Notes: generated by a model not told the origin, from the letters alone. Counted from the stretch's first letter, positions 9,552 to 18,511 are shown. The stretch: DNA of 64,000 nucleotides from Diaminobutyricimonas aerilata (GCF_002797715.1 NZ_PGFF01000001.1:1139304-1203303), one strand, 5' to 3'. Program-made: numbers and translations.

Positions 9552-10028
9552 ATGACCTTCCGTCGTTACCTGCTCGCCGGCGCCCTCGCGTCGGGCCTCC
9601 TGCTCACCGGGTGCACCGGCACGCCGCTCGACAACGCGGTGGAGGGACTCGTCGACCAGGGGGTCGAACAACTCCAGGGCGGCGTGGATCAGGCGATCGG
9701 CGACGCACTCGGCGGCGCCGATCTCTCCACCGACGGTCAGGTGCCCGAGGGCTTCCCGACCGACACGGTGCCGCTCACCGGCGAGGTGCGCGGCGGCGGT
9801 GCCGGTCCCAACGGGTCCGGGTGGGTCGCGCAGACGGTGCTCGGCTCCGCGGCCGACTACGAACAGGCGTCACAGGCCCTCGAAGACGCCGGGTTCACCG
9901 CATCCGTGAGCAATTCCGACGCGAACAGCGCCTTCGGTCAGTTCACCGGCAACGGCTACTCGGTCGTGCTGACCGTGGCGAGCGAGCAGGACGCGGTCGT
10001 CGCGACCTACATCGTGACGCCCGCCTGA
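9552..10028 (+). CDS. Small secreted lipoprotein of unknown function
   Basis: A 158-residue protein with a clear lipoprotein signal peptide: MTFRRYLLAG, a hydrophobic segment, then LLTGC with Cys21. The mature part is rich in Gly, Ala, Asp and Ser, contains no Cys, and has a C-terminal half (about residues 90-158) that looks like a small alpha/beta domain ending in VVATYIVTP. I recognise no family. The ATG lies six bases after CAGAAT with no Shine-Dalgarno sequence, so it may be leaderless. It converges on efeB with a 9-base gap and shares a hairpin with it. Confidence 0.75.
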   Translation: MTFRRYLLAGALASGLLLTGCTGTPLDNAVEGLVDQGVEQLQGGVDQAIGDALGGADLSTDGQVPEGFPTDTVPLTGEVRGGGAGPNGSGWVAQTVLGSAADYEQASQALEDAGFTASVSNSDANSAFGQFTGNGYSVVLTVASEQDAVVATYIVTPA

Positions 10029-10044
10029 GGCCCGGCCTCAGGCG
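10022..10044. terminator. Shared hairpin of convergent genes, containing both stop codons
   Basis: Arms 10022-10031 (CGCCTGAGGC) and 10035-10044 (GCCTCAGGCG) are perfectly complementary with a 3-base loop. The TGA of the lipoprotein gene (10026-10028) and the stop of efeB (10038-10040, other strand) pair with each other in the stem. It can act in both directions. Confidence 0.7.
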
Positions 10045-11285
10045 AAGAGCCGCTCGCCGACCGGTTCGCCCGACCGTGAGCCGGGCGGCACCGCGAACAC
10101 GCCCGAGCCGACGTGGCGCACGTACTCGTTCATGGCGTCGTTGCGCGCGAGCGAGAGCTGGATGGGCACGAACTGGGTGCGGGGATCCCGTTGGAACGCG
10201 ATGAAGAACAGCCCGGCGTCGAGCCGGCCCAACTGGTCGTTGCCGTCGACGAAGTTGTAGCCGCGGCGCAGGAGTGTCGCCCCGCCGTTGTGCTCCGGGT
10301 GCGCGAGTGACACGTGCGAGGCGGGATCGATGAGTGGGGCGTCGTCACGTCCGGTCACCGAGAAGTCGACCGGGGTGAACTCCTCACCGCCGCTCAACGG
10401 AGCTCCGACGCCCTTCGTACGCCCGATCACCCGCTCCTGCTCCCGCAGCGACGTGCGATCCCAGGTCTCGATGGTCATGCGGATGCGACGAGCGACGAGG
10501 TAGCTGCCGCCGGTCATCCATGCCGGGCCGTCTCCGTCGTTCACCCACACGTGGCGTTCGACCTGGGTGGTGTCCTCCGCGCGGAGGTTCGCCGTTCCGT
10601 CCTTGAACCCGAACAGGTTCCGCGGGGTCGTCTGGGCACGGGTCGTCGACGAGGTGCGGCCGAAGCCGAGCTGCGACCACCGCAGCGTCGCCCGGCCGAA
10701 GGCGATGCGCGACAGGTTCCGGATGGCGTGCACCGCGACCTGCGGGTCGTCGCTGCAGGCCTGGATGCACAGGTCGCCGCCGCTGCGGTTCTCCTCGAGG
10801 GCGTCGCCGGGGAAGTGGGGAAGCTCCTCGAGTGCGTCGGGTCGACGGCCGGCGAGCCCGAACCGGTCGTCGAAGAGCGTCGGTCCGAAACCGAACGTGA
10901 TGGTGAGCCCACCGGGCGGCAGGTCGAGCGCCTCTCCCGTATCGTCCGGCGGCGCGTCGTAGGGTCCGCTAGCCGCCCCGTAGGGCCCGGCGCCGAGGCC
11001 GGTCGTCATCCGTTCGGCCGCGGTCGTCCAGTCGGCGAGCAGCTCGAGCAGTTCGTCGCGGGTGATGTCGCTCACGTCGAAGGCGGCGAAGTGCAGCCGG
11101 TCCTGGGCGGGCGTCACGATGCCGGACTGGTGCAGCCCGCGGAACGGGTAGGTGCGTGCGACGGCTGATCCGTTCCCGAGGGTGGCGGTCGCGGCGTAGG
11201 TGGCGCCGCCGCCGAGGGCGGCGCCGGCGACTCCCGCCCCGGCGAGCCCGAACAGCCCGCGCCGGGAGATCCCGCCCGTGGTCAC
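10038..11285 (-). CDS. efeB: EfeB: Tat-exported DyP-type heme peroxidase/deferrochelatase
   Basis: A 415-residue periplasmic-side peroxidase of the EfeUOB iron importer. The GTG at 11285 overlaps the efeO stop as GTGA. The N-terminus has a twin-arginine signal, SRRGLFG at about residues 7-13 followed by a Gly/Ala-rich hydrophobic stretch, so the folded heme protein would leave by Tat. The DyP distal motif GFKDGT is present, together with a C-terminal segment carrying the likely proximal heme histidine (DPASHVSLAHPEHNGG) and the DyP-type ending GLFFIAFQRDP. EfeB is proposed in the literature to assist iron acquisition by oxidation or by extracting iron from heme. Length and order match the family. 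Confidence 0.93.
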   Translation of the reverse strand: MTTGGISRRGLFGLAGAGVAGAALGGGATYAATATLGNGSAVARTYPFRGLHQSGIVTPAQDRLHFAAFDVSDITRDELLELLADWTTAAERMTTGLGAGPYGAASGPYDAPPDDTGEALDLPPGGLTITFGFGPTLFDDRFGLAGRRPDALEELPHFPGDALEENRSGGDLCIQACSDDPQVAVHAIRNLSRIAFGRATLRWSQLGFGRTSSTTRAQTTPRNLFGFKDGTANLRAEDTTQVERHVWVNDGDGPAWMTGGSYLVARRIRMTIETWDRTSLREQERVIGRTKGVGAPLSGGEEFTPVDFSVTGRDDAPLIDPASHVSLAHPEHNGGATLLRRGYNFVDGNDQLGRLDAGLFFIAFQRDPRTQFVPIQLSLARNDAMNEYVRHVGSGVFAVPPGSRSGEPVGERLFA

Positions 11286-12457
11286 AGCACGAGTGCGGCG
11301 GTGATGCCCGACAGCGGTTCGGCGAGCGCGTTCACCTGGTCGGACAGGCCGCGCACCTCGTCGGCGGTCAGCTCGGTGTAGAGACGGAACCCGTCTCCGA
11401 CGCGCTGCGCGTCGAGGAGTTCCTGCAACGCGGCGAACTCGGTGTCGAGACGCTCGACGAGCTCGGCGTCCTCCTTCGCCAGGATGTCGCGGACGCCCTC
11501 GTACAGCACGCGCGCCCCGTCGACGTTGGCCTGGAAGTCCCACAGGTCGGTGTGCGACCAGAACTCCTCCTCGCCGGTGACCTTGCCGGTCGCGACCTCG
11601 TCGAGCAGGCCGATCGCGCCGTTGGCCTGCTGGTCGAGCGTGAACTCGAGGTCCTGCACCTTGCTGTGCAGGGTCGCGGTGTCCGCGACGAGACGCTCGG
11701 CGAGGTCCGCCCGCTTCTCCGGCGGGTACGGCACGAACCCGGCCTCGGCCTCGGCGGGCCAGAGGTCCTTCTCGATCGCGTGCCATCCCGTCCACTCCTG
11801 GCCGGGCTCGAGGTCCGCCTCGCGCAGGTCCATGCGCGGGTCGAGGTCGCCGAAGGATTCCGCAACCGTCTCGATGCGCTCCCAGTGCACGCGGGTGGGC
11901 GCGTAGAGGGCGCGCGCGGCGTCGTCGTCACCGGCGATGTAGGCCGCGGCGAACTCCTCCGTGCCGCTCACGAGCTGCTCGACCTGGTCTTTCACGTAGG
12001 CCTTGTAGTTGGCGTTCGCGGTCTCGACCTGCTGAGCGGTGTCGCCGCTCGCGGCGAGCTCGACCCCCGAGTCGGTGACGGTGAACGGGGACTTGTCGAC
12101 CCCCTCGCCGACCATTCCCGGCTTGCACACCGTGAAGTAGTCGCCGGGGGTGGCCTGCACGACGAGGTCCCGGCTCAGTCCCGGCCCGATGTTCTCGACC
12201 TCGCCCACGATGCGCAGTCCGTCGTCGGCGAGCAGGTAGAACTCGGTCACCTGGTCGCCGGCGTTCGAGACGGTGAACACCACGTTGCCGCTCGGCGCCT
12301 CGGAGGCCGAGACGGCGCACGAGTCCGCGGTGCTCTCGACGGAGAGCCGGGCGGTGTCGCCGCCCTGGGGTGCGTTCGGCACGCATCCGGCGAGCAGCAG
12401 CAGGGCGGCGGCACCGGATGCGGTGATGAGTGCGGGGCGCAGGGCGCGGCGGGTCAT
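11282..12457 (-). CDS. efeO: EfeO: iron-binding lipoprotein with cupredoxin and M75 domains
   Basis: A 391-residue lipoprotein that captures iron outside the membrane for EfeU. The ATG at 12457 overlaps the efeU stop as ATGA. A signal peptide ends in LLLAGC (lipobox). A cupredoxin-like domain covers about residues 40-140 ([20 protein letters not shown] segment), followed by the peptidase-M75/imelysin-like helical domain. The M75 metal motif HxxE is present as [11 protein letters not shown]. The domain order and the gene order U-O-B are those of canonical EfeUOB systems. Confidence 0.93.
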   Translation of the reverse strand: MTRRALRPALITASGAAALLLLAGCVPNAPQGGDTARLSVESTADSCAVSASEAPSGNVVFTVSNAGDQVTEFYLLADDGLRIVGEVENIGPGLSRDLVVQATPGDYFTVCKPGMVGEGVDKSPFTVTDSGVELAASGDTAQQVETANANYKAYVKDQVEQLVSGTEEFAAAYIAGDDDAARALYAPTRVHWERIETVAESFGDLDPRMDLREADLEPGQEWTGWHAIEKDLWPAEAEAGFVPYPPEKRADLAERLVADTATLHSKVQDLEFTLDQQANGAIGLLDEVATGKVTGEEEFWSHTDLWDFQANVDGARVLYEGVRDILAKEDAELVERLDTEFAALQELLDAQRVGDGFRLYTELTADEVRGLSDQVNALAEPLSGITAALVL

Positions 12458-13308
12458 CGGACTCCTTCGAGCTGGGCCGGCGCGGACGCCGGTCGGGCGG
12501 GTCGGCGTCCGCGCAGCGACGCGCGGACGAAGAGGGTGAGCACCGGGACGGCGTAGGCGACCCACACGGCCGCCTCCAGCCAGGTGGTCGCGGGGGAGAA
12601 GTTGAAGATGCCCTTGAGCAGGGTGCCGTGCCAGCTGTCCGGAGGAACGATCGCGCTCACGTCGAACACGTACGAGGTGAGACCGGGCAGCACCCCCGCC
12701 TCCTGCAGGTCGTGCACCCCGTAGGAGAGCACGCCGGCGGCCACGATCACGAGCAGCGCACCGGTCCAGGTGAAGAACGGCGACAGGTTGATGCGGAGGA
12801 TGCCGCGCTGGATGATCCAGGCGAGGGCGATCGCCGTCGCGATGCCGAGCAGCGAGCCGACCAGCGGCAGGGCGCTCGAACCGGTCACCCGGGCGGCCGC
12901 CCACAGGAACAGCGCCGTCTCGATGCCCTCGCGGGCCACCGCGAGGAACGCGACGAGCACGAGACCCCACCCCGCTCCGGCGATGTGGGTGTCGACGTCG
13001 TGGCGCAGGTGACTGCTCAGGTCGCGGGCGGCCCGCAGCATCCAGAACACCATCCAGGTGACGAAGCCCGCCGCGACGATCGACAGCGTTCCGCCGATGA
13101 GCTCCTGCGCCTCGAACGAGAGCCCGTAGGCGCCGAAGGTGAGCACGGCCCCGAGGGCGAGGGAGAGCAGGACCGCGAGTCCGACCCCGAGCCAGATGCG
13201 GGGCAGCACGTCGCGGCGGTCGAGCTTCACGATGTACGCGACCAGGATGCCGACGACGAGTGCGGCCTCGAGCCCTTCGCGCAGGCCGATGAGGTAGTTG
13301 GCGATCAT
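12454..13308 (-). CDS. efeU: EfeU: FTR1-family ferrous iron permease
   Basis: A 284-residue integral membrane protein of the FTR1/OFeT family that moves iron across the cytoplasmic membrane after oxidation. Two REXXE-type iron-binding motifs are visible: REGLE near the N-terminus ([15 protein letters not shown]) and REGIE in the middle ([14 protein letters not shown]). About seven hydrophobic helices are evident. The C-terminus ends in a basic, Pro-rich tail. It is the first gene of the operon, and an IdeR/DtxR-type iron box lies 39 bp upstream of its ATG, so the whole operon should be derepressed under iron limitation. Confidence 0.94.
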   Translation of the reverse strand: MIANYLIGLREGLEAALVVGILVAYIVKLDRRDVLPRIWLGVGLAVLLSLALGAVLTFGAYGLSFEAQELIGGTLSIVAAGFVTWMVFWMLRAARDLSSHLRHDVDTHIAGAGWGLVLVAFLAVAREGIETALFLWAAARVTGSSALPLVGSLLGIATAIALAWIIQRGILRINLSPFFTWTGALLVIVAAGVLSYGVHDLQEAGVLPGLTSYVFDVSAIVPPDSWHGTLLKGIFNFSPATTWLEAAVWVAYAVPVLTLFVRASLRGRRPARPASAPAQLEGVR

Positions 13309-13346
13309 CTCTCTCCCGGAGTCGCCCGTCCGGAAGTGGCGTGCGG

Positions 13347-13365
13347 CGAGGTTAGCCTACCCTAA
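13347..13365 (-). promoter_or_regulatory. IdeR/DtxR iron box controlling efeUOB
   Basis: The 19 bases CGAGGTTAGCCTACCCTAA match 16 of 19 positions of the DtxR/IdeR consensus TTAGGTTAGCCTAACCTAA, including the full central GGTTAGCCTA. It sits just upstream of efeU and between divergent genes, so it predicts Fe(II)-dependent repression of the iron importer. Confidence 0.85.
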
Positions 13366-13446
13366 GTCCGCTCGCTGATCCGTCCCGTGCTCAGCGGTCC
13401 CGCCGCGCGCCCTCGGTATCCTGGCCCGAACCGGGACGGGGGAGCC

Positions 13447-14442
13447 ATGTCGAATCGCGCGCAGCGGGCGCTCATCGTCGTCGCCGACCCCGCCGACGCG
13501 ATCGTCCTCGCGGCGGGAGTGATCGCGACGCTGACCTCCGCGGGTGGACACGTCACCGTCGTGAGTTGCCTCGAGACGCAGGACGGAGCGGACGTGTCGC
13601 GCGCGCTCGCCGATCTCGGCGTGCATGACCATCGTGTACTCGGTCACGCCGACGCGCGCCGCACCGGTCTCGCGCCGCGCCGCTACGTCGCGACGGCGGT
13701 GAACGAGACCCCGTTCGGGCGTGAGCCGGCGCCCGGAGCCGACCACGATGCGCTCTGCCGCGCGGACGCCGGCGAGGTCGCCGCCGATGTCGCCACGGTC
13801 GTGCTCGACGTGAGACCGGATGTCGTGCTCGGCTACGACGAGTGGGGCGGCGATCGCCATCCCGACCGCATCCGCGTCTACGAGGCGGCACGACGCGCGG
13901 CCGAGGTGATGGGCGTGCCGTACTACGCCGCCGACGGCGCCGACGCGGGGCGCACCGCGACACTCCGGCTCGACCCGGATCGGCACGCGGCGGAGCGCAA
14001 GGCCGCCGCGCTCGCCGCGCTCGGACGGACGTCCACGGGCGCGATCGAGCGTTTCACCCGACTGCGGCGGCACCCGGCACCGGAACGCACCCGCCTTCCC
14101 AGCCTGCTCGCGGGCGCGCTCATCGCATTCCTCGCCGGCGCCGGGGTCGGCGCTCTCGGCACCATCAGCCACCAGTTCTCGCCGCCGTGGGGCATCGCGC
14201 TCGCCCTGCTCGCCGTCGCGGGACTGGTCGTGGGACTTCGGGTCGTGTTCGGCACCCGCACGATGTCGTTCGCCGCGACCGTCGGGGTGCTGGGCGCCGC
14301 CGCCTTGTTCACACTGCCCGGCGGGGGCGGATCGGTGCTGGTGCCCGGCAACGAACTCGGATACGTCTGGACCTTCGGTCCGGTGCTGATCGCCCTCTTA
14401 GCACTCGGCTGGCCGAGGATTCCGCAGCGACCGACACCGTAG
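13447..14442 (+). CDS. MshB-like PIG-L deacetylase homologue with degenerate active site and membrane C-terminus
   Basis: A 331-residue two-part protein. Residues 1-210 have the PIG-L fold: LIVVADPADAIVLAAG occupies the place of the metal motif (A)HPDDE, and GGDRHPDRIRVYEAA matches the second histidine motif. Compared with MshB, zinc ligand His is Asp and the catalytic Asp is Ala, while the second metal Asp and the distal His remain. The C-terminal third holds about four hydrophobic helices. It occupies the position of mshB before the ferredoxin and dapC genes in the mycobacterial order, where a separate membrane protein follows mshB; here the two appear fused. The ATG at 13447 follows GGGGGAG. 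Activity as a GlcNAc-Ins deacetylase is doubtful; it may be a pseudoenzyme. Confidence 0.75.
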   Translation: MSNRAQRALIVVADPADAIVLAAGVIATLTSAGGHVTVVSCLETQDGADVSRALADLGVHDHRVLGHADARRTGLAPRRYVATAVNETPFGREPAPGADHDALCRADAGEVAADVATVVLDVRPDVVLGYDEWGGDRHPDRIRVYEAARRAAEVMGVPYYAADGADAGRTATLRLDPDRHAAERKAAALAALGRTSTGAIERFTRLRRHPAPERTRLPSLLAGALIAFLAGAGVGALGTISHQFSPPWGIALALLAVAGLVVGLRVVFGTRTMSFAATVGVLGAAALFTLPGGGGSVLVPGNELGYVWTFGPVLIALLALGWPRIPQRPTP

Positions 14443-14445
14443 ACT
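14440..14445 (+). promoter_or_regulatory. -10 hexamer (TAGACT), leaderless start of the ferredoxin gene
   Basis: TAGACT ends six bases before GTG 14452 and no Shine-Dalgarno sequence intervenes, so transcription probably begins at the start codon. Confidence 0.6.
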
Positions 14446-14451
14446 GACGAG

Positions 14452-14778
14452 GTGACCTACGTCATCGCGCTTCCCTGTGTCGATCTGAAAGACCGCGCCT
14501 GCATCGACGAGTGCCCCGTCGACTGCATCTACGAGGGCGACCGGATGCTGTACATCCACCCCGACGAATGCGTCGACTGCGGTGCGTGCGAACCGGTGTG
14601 CCCGGTCGAGGCGATCTACTACGAAGACGACCTGCCCGAGCAGTGGTCGGACTACTACAAGGCCAACGTCGAGTTCTTCGAGGACATCGGATCGCCGGGC
14701 GGCGCCGCCAAGGTCGGAGTCATCCACAAGGACCACGAGCTCGTCGCGGCGCTCCCGCCGCAGGCGAGCGGGGAGTGA
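14452..14778 (+). CDS. fdxA: 7Fe-type ferredoxin (FdxA/FdxC family)
   Basis: A 108-residue soluble electron carrier with two Fe-S cluster motifs. Near the N-terminus [18 protein letters not shown] supplies the cysteines of the [3Fe-4S]/[4Fe-4S] pair, and [15 protein letters not shown] provides the CxxCxxCxxxCP set of the second cluster. The C-terminal extension ([12 protein letters not shown]) is characteristic of actinobacterial 7Fe ferredoxins. The gene lies four bases before dapC; the same fdx-dapC pairing is found in mycobacteria, which suggests co-expression, though no direct redox role in lysine synthesis is known. Confidence 0.93.
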   Translation: MTYVIALPCVDLKDRACIDECPVDCIYEGDRMLYIHPDECVDCGACEPVCPVEAIYYEDDLPEQWSDYYKANVEFFEDIGSPGGAAKVGVIHKDHELVAALPPQASGE

Positions 14779-14782
14779 ACGC

Positions 14783-15886
14783 ATGAGCATCGACCTGCCC
14801 GACTTTCCCTGGGACGCCCTGAAGCCGCACGCGGAGACCGCGAAGCGTCACCCCGGCGGCCTCGTCGACCTCTCGGTCGGCTCGCCCGTCGACCCCACCC
14901 CGCAATCGGTGCGCGACGCCCTCGCCGCGGCATCCGACGCCCCGGGATACCCGCAGACGGCCGGAACGCCGGAGCTGCGTGAAGCGATCGTCGCCTGGTA
15001 CACGCGCCGCCGCGGCGCGGCCGACGACCTCTCGGTCGAGAACGTGCTGCCCACGATCGGCTCAAAGGAATTCATCACGAGCCTCCCGCTGCTGCTCGGC
15101 CTCGGCCCCGGCGACGTCGTGGTGCAGCCGACCATCGCCTACCCGAGCTACGCCATCGGCGCTGCACTCGCCCGCGCCGAGGTCGTCGCGAGCGACGACC
15201 CCGCGTCGTGGCCCGAGAACACGAAGCTCATCTGGCTCAACAGTCCCGGCAACCCCGACGGCCGCGTGCATTCGGTCGAGTTCCTGCGCGCCGCCGTAGC
15301 GCGCGCTCGCGAACTCGACGCCGTGATCGCCAACGACGAGTGCTACGCCGAGTTCGGCTGGCAGGACGAGGCCGTGCCGAGCATCCTCGACGCCCGCGTC
15401 ACCGACGGATCGCGCCGCCTCGTGCTCAGCGTCTCGTCGCTGAGCAAGCAGGCCAATCTCGCCGGCTACCGCGCCGGCATGGTCGCCGGCTGCAGCGAGG
15501 TCGTTCAGGCGCTGCTGAAGGCCCGCAAGCACGCCGGCCTCATGGTGCCGGCGCCCGTGCAGGCCGCCATGGTCGCCGCCCTCAATGACGACGCGTCCGT
15601 CGCGCAGCAGCGCGAGCTGTACCGGATGCGGCGCGAACTGCTGCGCTTCGCGCTCGAGCGCGCCGGATTCCGTGTCGACGCGAGCGAGGGCGGCCTGTAC
15701 CTGTGGGTGACCCGCGGTGAGGACTCGTGGGCGACCGTCGAGGCGCTCGCCGAAGTCGGTGTGCTCGTCGCTCCCGGCGCGTTCTACACCTCCGGTGTCT
15801 CCGAGCATGTGCGCATCTCGATCACCGTCGTCGACGATCGGCTGGTCGCGGCGGTCGACCGTTTGACGGAACTCGCCAAACGCTGA
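14783..15886 (+). CDS. dapC: N-succinyldiaminopimelate aminotransferase DapC
   Basis: A 367-residue class I/II PLP aminotransferase. It would convert N-succinyl-2-amino-6-ketopimelate and glutamate to N-succinyl-LL-diaminopimelate, in the succinylase branch of lysine/peptidoglycan precursor synthesis. Visible features: DLSVGSPVDPTP at the N-terminus, the substrate and PLP-contacting GYPQTAGTPELR, NSPGNPDG, and the Schiff-base lysine in SVSSLSKQANLAGYRAG. The ATG at 14783 follows the ferredoxin stop by four bases. Specificity is assigned from the actinobacterial DapC type, the fdx neighbour and nearby dapD/dapE; a different amino-acid aminotransferase is less likely. Confidence 0.88.
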   Translation: MSIDLPDFPWDALKPHAETAKRHPGGLVDLSVGSPVDPTPQSVRDALAAASDAPGYPQTAGTPELREAIVAWYTRRRGAADDLSVENVLPTIGSKEFITSLPLLLGLGPGDVVVQPTIAYPSYAIGAALARAEVVASDDPASWPENTKLIWLNSPGNPDGRVHSVEFLRAAVARARELDAVIANDECYAEFGWQDEAVPSILDARVTDGSRRLVLSVSSLSKQANLAGYRAGMVAGCSEVVQALLKARKHAGLMVPAPVQAAMVAALNDDASVAQQRELYRMRRELLRFALERAGFRVDASEGGLYLWVTRGEDSWATVEALAEVGVLVAPGAFYTSGVSEHVRISITVVDDRLVAAVDRLTELAKR

Positions 15887-16013
15887 CCTCTGGTCCTGTG
15901 GGGGGACGTTCTGGCGTTCTTTTGCCCATAGGCTGTAACGCGGACCTCGCGGGCGACGCCACGACCGACGCCGGCGTCCATGACCCCACGACGGCGAACA
16001 CTCAGGAGATCCA

Positions 16014-17300
16014 GTGAGCGACGACGCAGCCAAGGCCACACTGACCTTCCCCGGCGGAACGGCCGAGTTCCCGATCCACCGGAGCGTCGACGGCAACCCG
16101 AGCATCGACATCTCGACGTTCACGAAGCAGACCGGGTACACCGCTCTCGACTACGGCTTCGTCAACACCGCCGCCACCCGCAGCGCGATCACCTACATCG
16201 ACGGCGACCAGGGCGTTCTGCGGTACCGCGGCTACGCGATCGAGGACGTCGCGGCGAACTCCACGTATCTCGAGGTCGCCTGGCTGCTGATCTACGGCGA
16301 GCTGCCCACGCCGAGCGAGCTGAGCGAGTTCGAGGAGCGGATCCGCCGTCACACGCTCCTGCACGAGGACCTGCGTCGCTTCTTCGACGCGCTGCCGCAC
16401 ACCGCGCATCCGATGTCGGTGCTCTCGAGCGCCGTGTCGGCGCTGTCGACGTTCTACGAGGGCTCGCTGAGCGTGCGCGACCCCGAGCAGATCGAGATCT
16501 CGACCATCCGGCTGCTCGCGAAGCTGCCCGTCATCGCCGCGTACGCGCACAAGAAGAGCCTCGGCCAGGCGTTCCTGTACCCCGACAACTCGCTGAGCTT
16601 CGTCGAGAACTTCCTCAAGCTGAACTTCGGCACCATGGCCGAGCCGTACGAGGTCGACCCCGTGCTGTCGAAGGCGCTCGACCGCCTGCTGATCCTGCAC
16701 GAGGACCACGAGCAGAACGCGTCGACGTCGACCGTGCGTCTCGTCGGCTCGACCGAGGCGAACCTGTTCGCCTCGATCTCGGCCGGCATCAACGCCCTCT
16801 ACGGCCCGCTGCACGGCGGGGCGAACGAGGCCGTGCTCAAGATGCTCGGCGAGATCCGCGACTCCGGCGAGAGCGTCGAGCGTTTCATCGAGCGGGTGAA
16901 GAACAAGGAGCAGGGCGTCAAGCTCATGGGCTTCGGTCACCGCGTCTACAAGAACTTCGACCCGCGCGCCCGGCTCGTCAAGCAGAGCGCCGACGAGGTG
17001 CTCGAGGCGCTCGGCGTGCAGGACCCGCTGCTCGACATCGCGAAGCAGCTGGAAGAGGCCGCGCTGGCCGACGACTACTTTGTCGAGCGGCGTCTCTACC
17101 CGAACGTCGACTTCTACACGGGCGTGATCTACAAGGCGATGGGCTTCCCCACGCGCATGTTCACCGTGCTGTTCGCGATCGGCCGCCTGCCCGGCTGGAT
17201 CGCCCACTGGCGCGAGATGAACACCGACCCGGCCACGAAGATCGGCCGCCCGCAGCAGCTCTACACGGGCGCCCCCGCGCGCGACTGGCCCCAGCGCTGA
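16014..17300 (+). CDS. gltA: Citrate synthase
   Basis: A 428-residue type II citrate synthase, the entry enzyme of the TCA cycle (oxaloacetate plus acetyl-CoA to citrate). The catalytic triad is visible: His267 in LHGGANEAVLKML, His309 in GFGHRVYKNFDPRA and Asp366 in VDFYTGVIYKAMGFP. The N-terminal beta-rich domain (GNPSIDISTFTKQTG) is typical of the hexameric NADH-regulated class, though allosteric behaviour cannot be read here. The GTG start follows GGAGATCCA. An 11-bp hairpin follows the stop. Confidence 0.96.
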   Translation: MSDDAAKATLTFPGGTAEFPIHRSVDGNPSIDISTFTKQTGYTALDYGFVNTAATRSAITYIDGDQGVLRYRGYAIEDVAANSTYLEVAWLLIYGELPTPSELSEFEERIRRHTLLHEDLRRFFDALPHTAHPMSVLSSAVSALSTFYEGSLSVRDPEQIEISTIRLLAKLPVIAAYAHKKSLGQAFLYPDNSLSFVENFLKLNFGTMAEPYEVDPVLSKALDRLLILHEDHEQNASTSTVRLVGSTEANLFASISAGINALYGPLHGGANEAVLKMLGEIRDSGESVERFIERVKNKEQGVKLMGFGHRVYKNFDPRARLVKQSADEVLEALGVQDPLLDIAKQLEEAALADDYFVERRLYPNVDFYTGVIYKAMGFPTRMFTVLFAIGRLPGWIAHWREMNTDPATKIGRPQQLYTGAPARDWPQR

Positions 17301-17304
17301 CACT

Positions 17305-17330
17305 CGCGGCACGCGCATCCGCGTGCCGCG
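17305..17330 (+). terminator. Hairpin after gltA
   Basis: Arms 17305-17315 (CGCGGCACGCG) and 17320-17330 pair perfectly over 11 bp around a CATC loop, four bases after the gltA stop. No T-run follows, as is common for actinobacterial terminators. Confidence 0.65.
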
Positions 17331-17390
17331 CGTCTGATTGTCCGACACCCTCGCGGCGAATCGATCAGCGGCGGTCCTGCGAACGTCCGA

Positions 17391-17441
17391 GTTGGCGAAA
17401 GCATCGCCACCCGGGGGCGTTTTCGCGATGGATTCGCCAAC
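17391..17441. repeat. Isolated 17-bp inverted repeat between gltA and dapD
   Basis: Arms 17391-17407 (GTTGGCGAAAGCATCGC) and 17425-17441 match at 15 of 17 positions, with a 17-base loop containing CCCGGGGGCG. It lies in the 191-bp gap between convergent genes. The outer GTTGGCGA/TCGCCAAC resembles the GTTGGCGAC motif in the palindromes at 34.0-34.3 kb, so it may be a member of the same dispersed family; it could also serve as the dapD terminator. Confidence 0.6.
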
Positions 17442-17491
17442 TGGCGCTGTGCGAGCTGCTCGAGTCGAGTCGAGACGCGCGGCAAGAGTGG

Positions 17492-18451
17492 CTATGCGTG
17501 CAGGGCGGCGTTGAGCTCGATGCCGCGCCCGGCGCGGGGGAGCACCTCGACGGCGCCGGTGAGGGAGTTGCGGCGGAAGAGCAGCCCCGGCACCCCGCTC
17601 AGCTCGGCCGCCTTCACCACGCGCGGCTCGGAGCCCGGCACGAGCACCGTCACCTTGGTGCCGGCGGTCACGTAGAGGCCGGCCTCGACGACCGAGTCGT
17701 CGCCGATCGAGATGCCGATGCCGGAGTTCGCACCGAGCAGGGCACGCTCGCCGATCACGACGCGCTGGGTGCCGCCGCCGGAGAGGGTGCCCATGATGCT
17801 CGCGCCGCCGCCGATGTCGGAACCGTCGCCGACGACGACGCCCTGCGAGATGCGACCCTCCACCATCGAGGTGCCGAGGGTGCCGGCGTTGAAGTTCACG
17901 AAACCCTCGTGCATGACGGTGGTACCGGGCGCGAGGTGCGCGCCGAGCCGCACCCGCGACGCGTCGGCGATGCGCACGCGCGGCGGGCTGACGTAGTCGA
18001 GCATCCGCGGGAACTTGTCGAGCCCGAGGAACGAGATGCCCGCGCGCTGCAGCTCCGGCCGCAGGCGCGCGGCGTCATCCGGGTGCATCGCGCCGGCGGT
18101 CGTCCACGCGACGATCGGCAGGTGCCCGAAGATGCCGTCGAGGTTGATCGTGTTCGGCGCCACGAGGGTGTGGCTCAGCAGATGCAGCCGCAGGTATGCG
18201 TCGGGGGTGGATGCGGGGGGCGCGTCGAGGTCGATCTGCACGGTGACGAAGTCGGTGCGCACCGCGCGGCGCTCGTCGGTGCCGACGAGCGTCTCGAGCG
18301 ACGCCGGGGCGATGTGCGGGTCGGTGCCCTCGGGCAGGGCGCCGAGGCGCGGCTCCCGGAACCACGTGTCGAGCACCGTGCCGTCACGGGCGATCGTGGA
18401 GAGGCCGTAGCCCCAGGCGGCGCGGGACGCGGAAGTCGACTCGGTGCTCAT
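17492..18451 (-). CDS. dapD: 2,3,4,5-tetrahydropyridine-2,6-dicarboxylate N-succinyltransferase DapD
   Basis: A 319-residue actinobacterial-type DapD that succinylates tetrahydrodipicolinate using succinyl-CoA. After an N-terminal domain with an [20 protein letters not shown] segment, the protein shows the left-handed beta-helix hexapeptide pattern ([24 protein letters not shown] region through [25 protein letters not shown]). The conserved MVEGRISQG stretch lies in the active-site region. The ATG at 18451 is preceded by GGAGGCG and also by TACCCT seven bases upstream. It diverges from dapE with 60 bp between starts, so the two share a control region. Confidence 0.94.
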   Translation of the reverse strand: MSTESTSASRAAWGYGLSTIARDGTVLDTWFREPRLGALPEGTDPHIAPASLETLVGTDERRAVRTDFVTVQIDLDAPPASTPDAYLRLHLLSHTLVAPNTINLDGIFGHLPIVAWTTAGAMHPDDAARLRPELQRAGISFLGLDKFPRMLDYVSPPRVRIADASRVRLGAHLAPGTTVMHEGFVNFNAGTLGTSMVEGRISQGVVVGDGSDIGGGASIMGTLSGGGTQRVVIGERALLGANSGIGISIGDDSVVEAGLYVTAGTKVTVLVPGSEPRVVKAAELSGVPGLLFRRNSLTGAVEVLPRAGRGIELNAALHA

Positions 18452-18498
18452 CGCCTCCAGGGTATCGGTCGCGCGACGGCCGCCCAGGGCGTCCGACC

Positions 18499-18504
18499 TA
18501 GACT
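18499..18504 (+). promoter_or_regulatory. -10 hexamer (TAGACT), leaderless start of dapE
   Basis: TAGACT ends seven bases before the ATG at 18512 in the dapD-dapE divergent region. The short gap indicates a leaderless or nearly leaderless mRNA. Confidence 0.55.
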
Positions 18505-18511
18505 GGGCGGC

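Noticed and set aside
3822-9671. A 1949-residue open frame on the minus strand
   Set aside because: It lies opposite the ATPase, LpqW-like and typA genes, has low-complexity Arg/Val/Glu-rich sequence without domains, and arises from the GC-rich third positions of real genes.
15980-18511. Long plus-strand frame running into dapE
   Set aside because: Its first 840 codons are an Arg/Ala-rich shadow of gltA and dapD; only the part from ATG 18512 is a gene.
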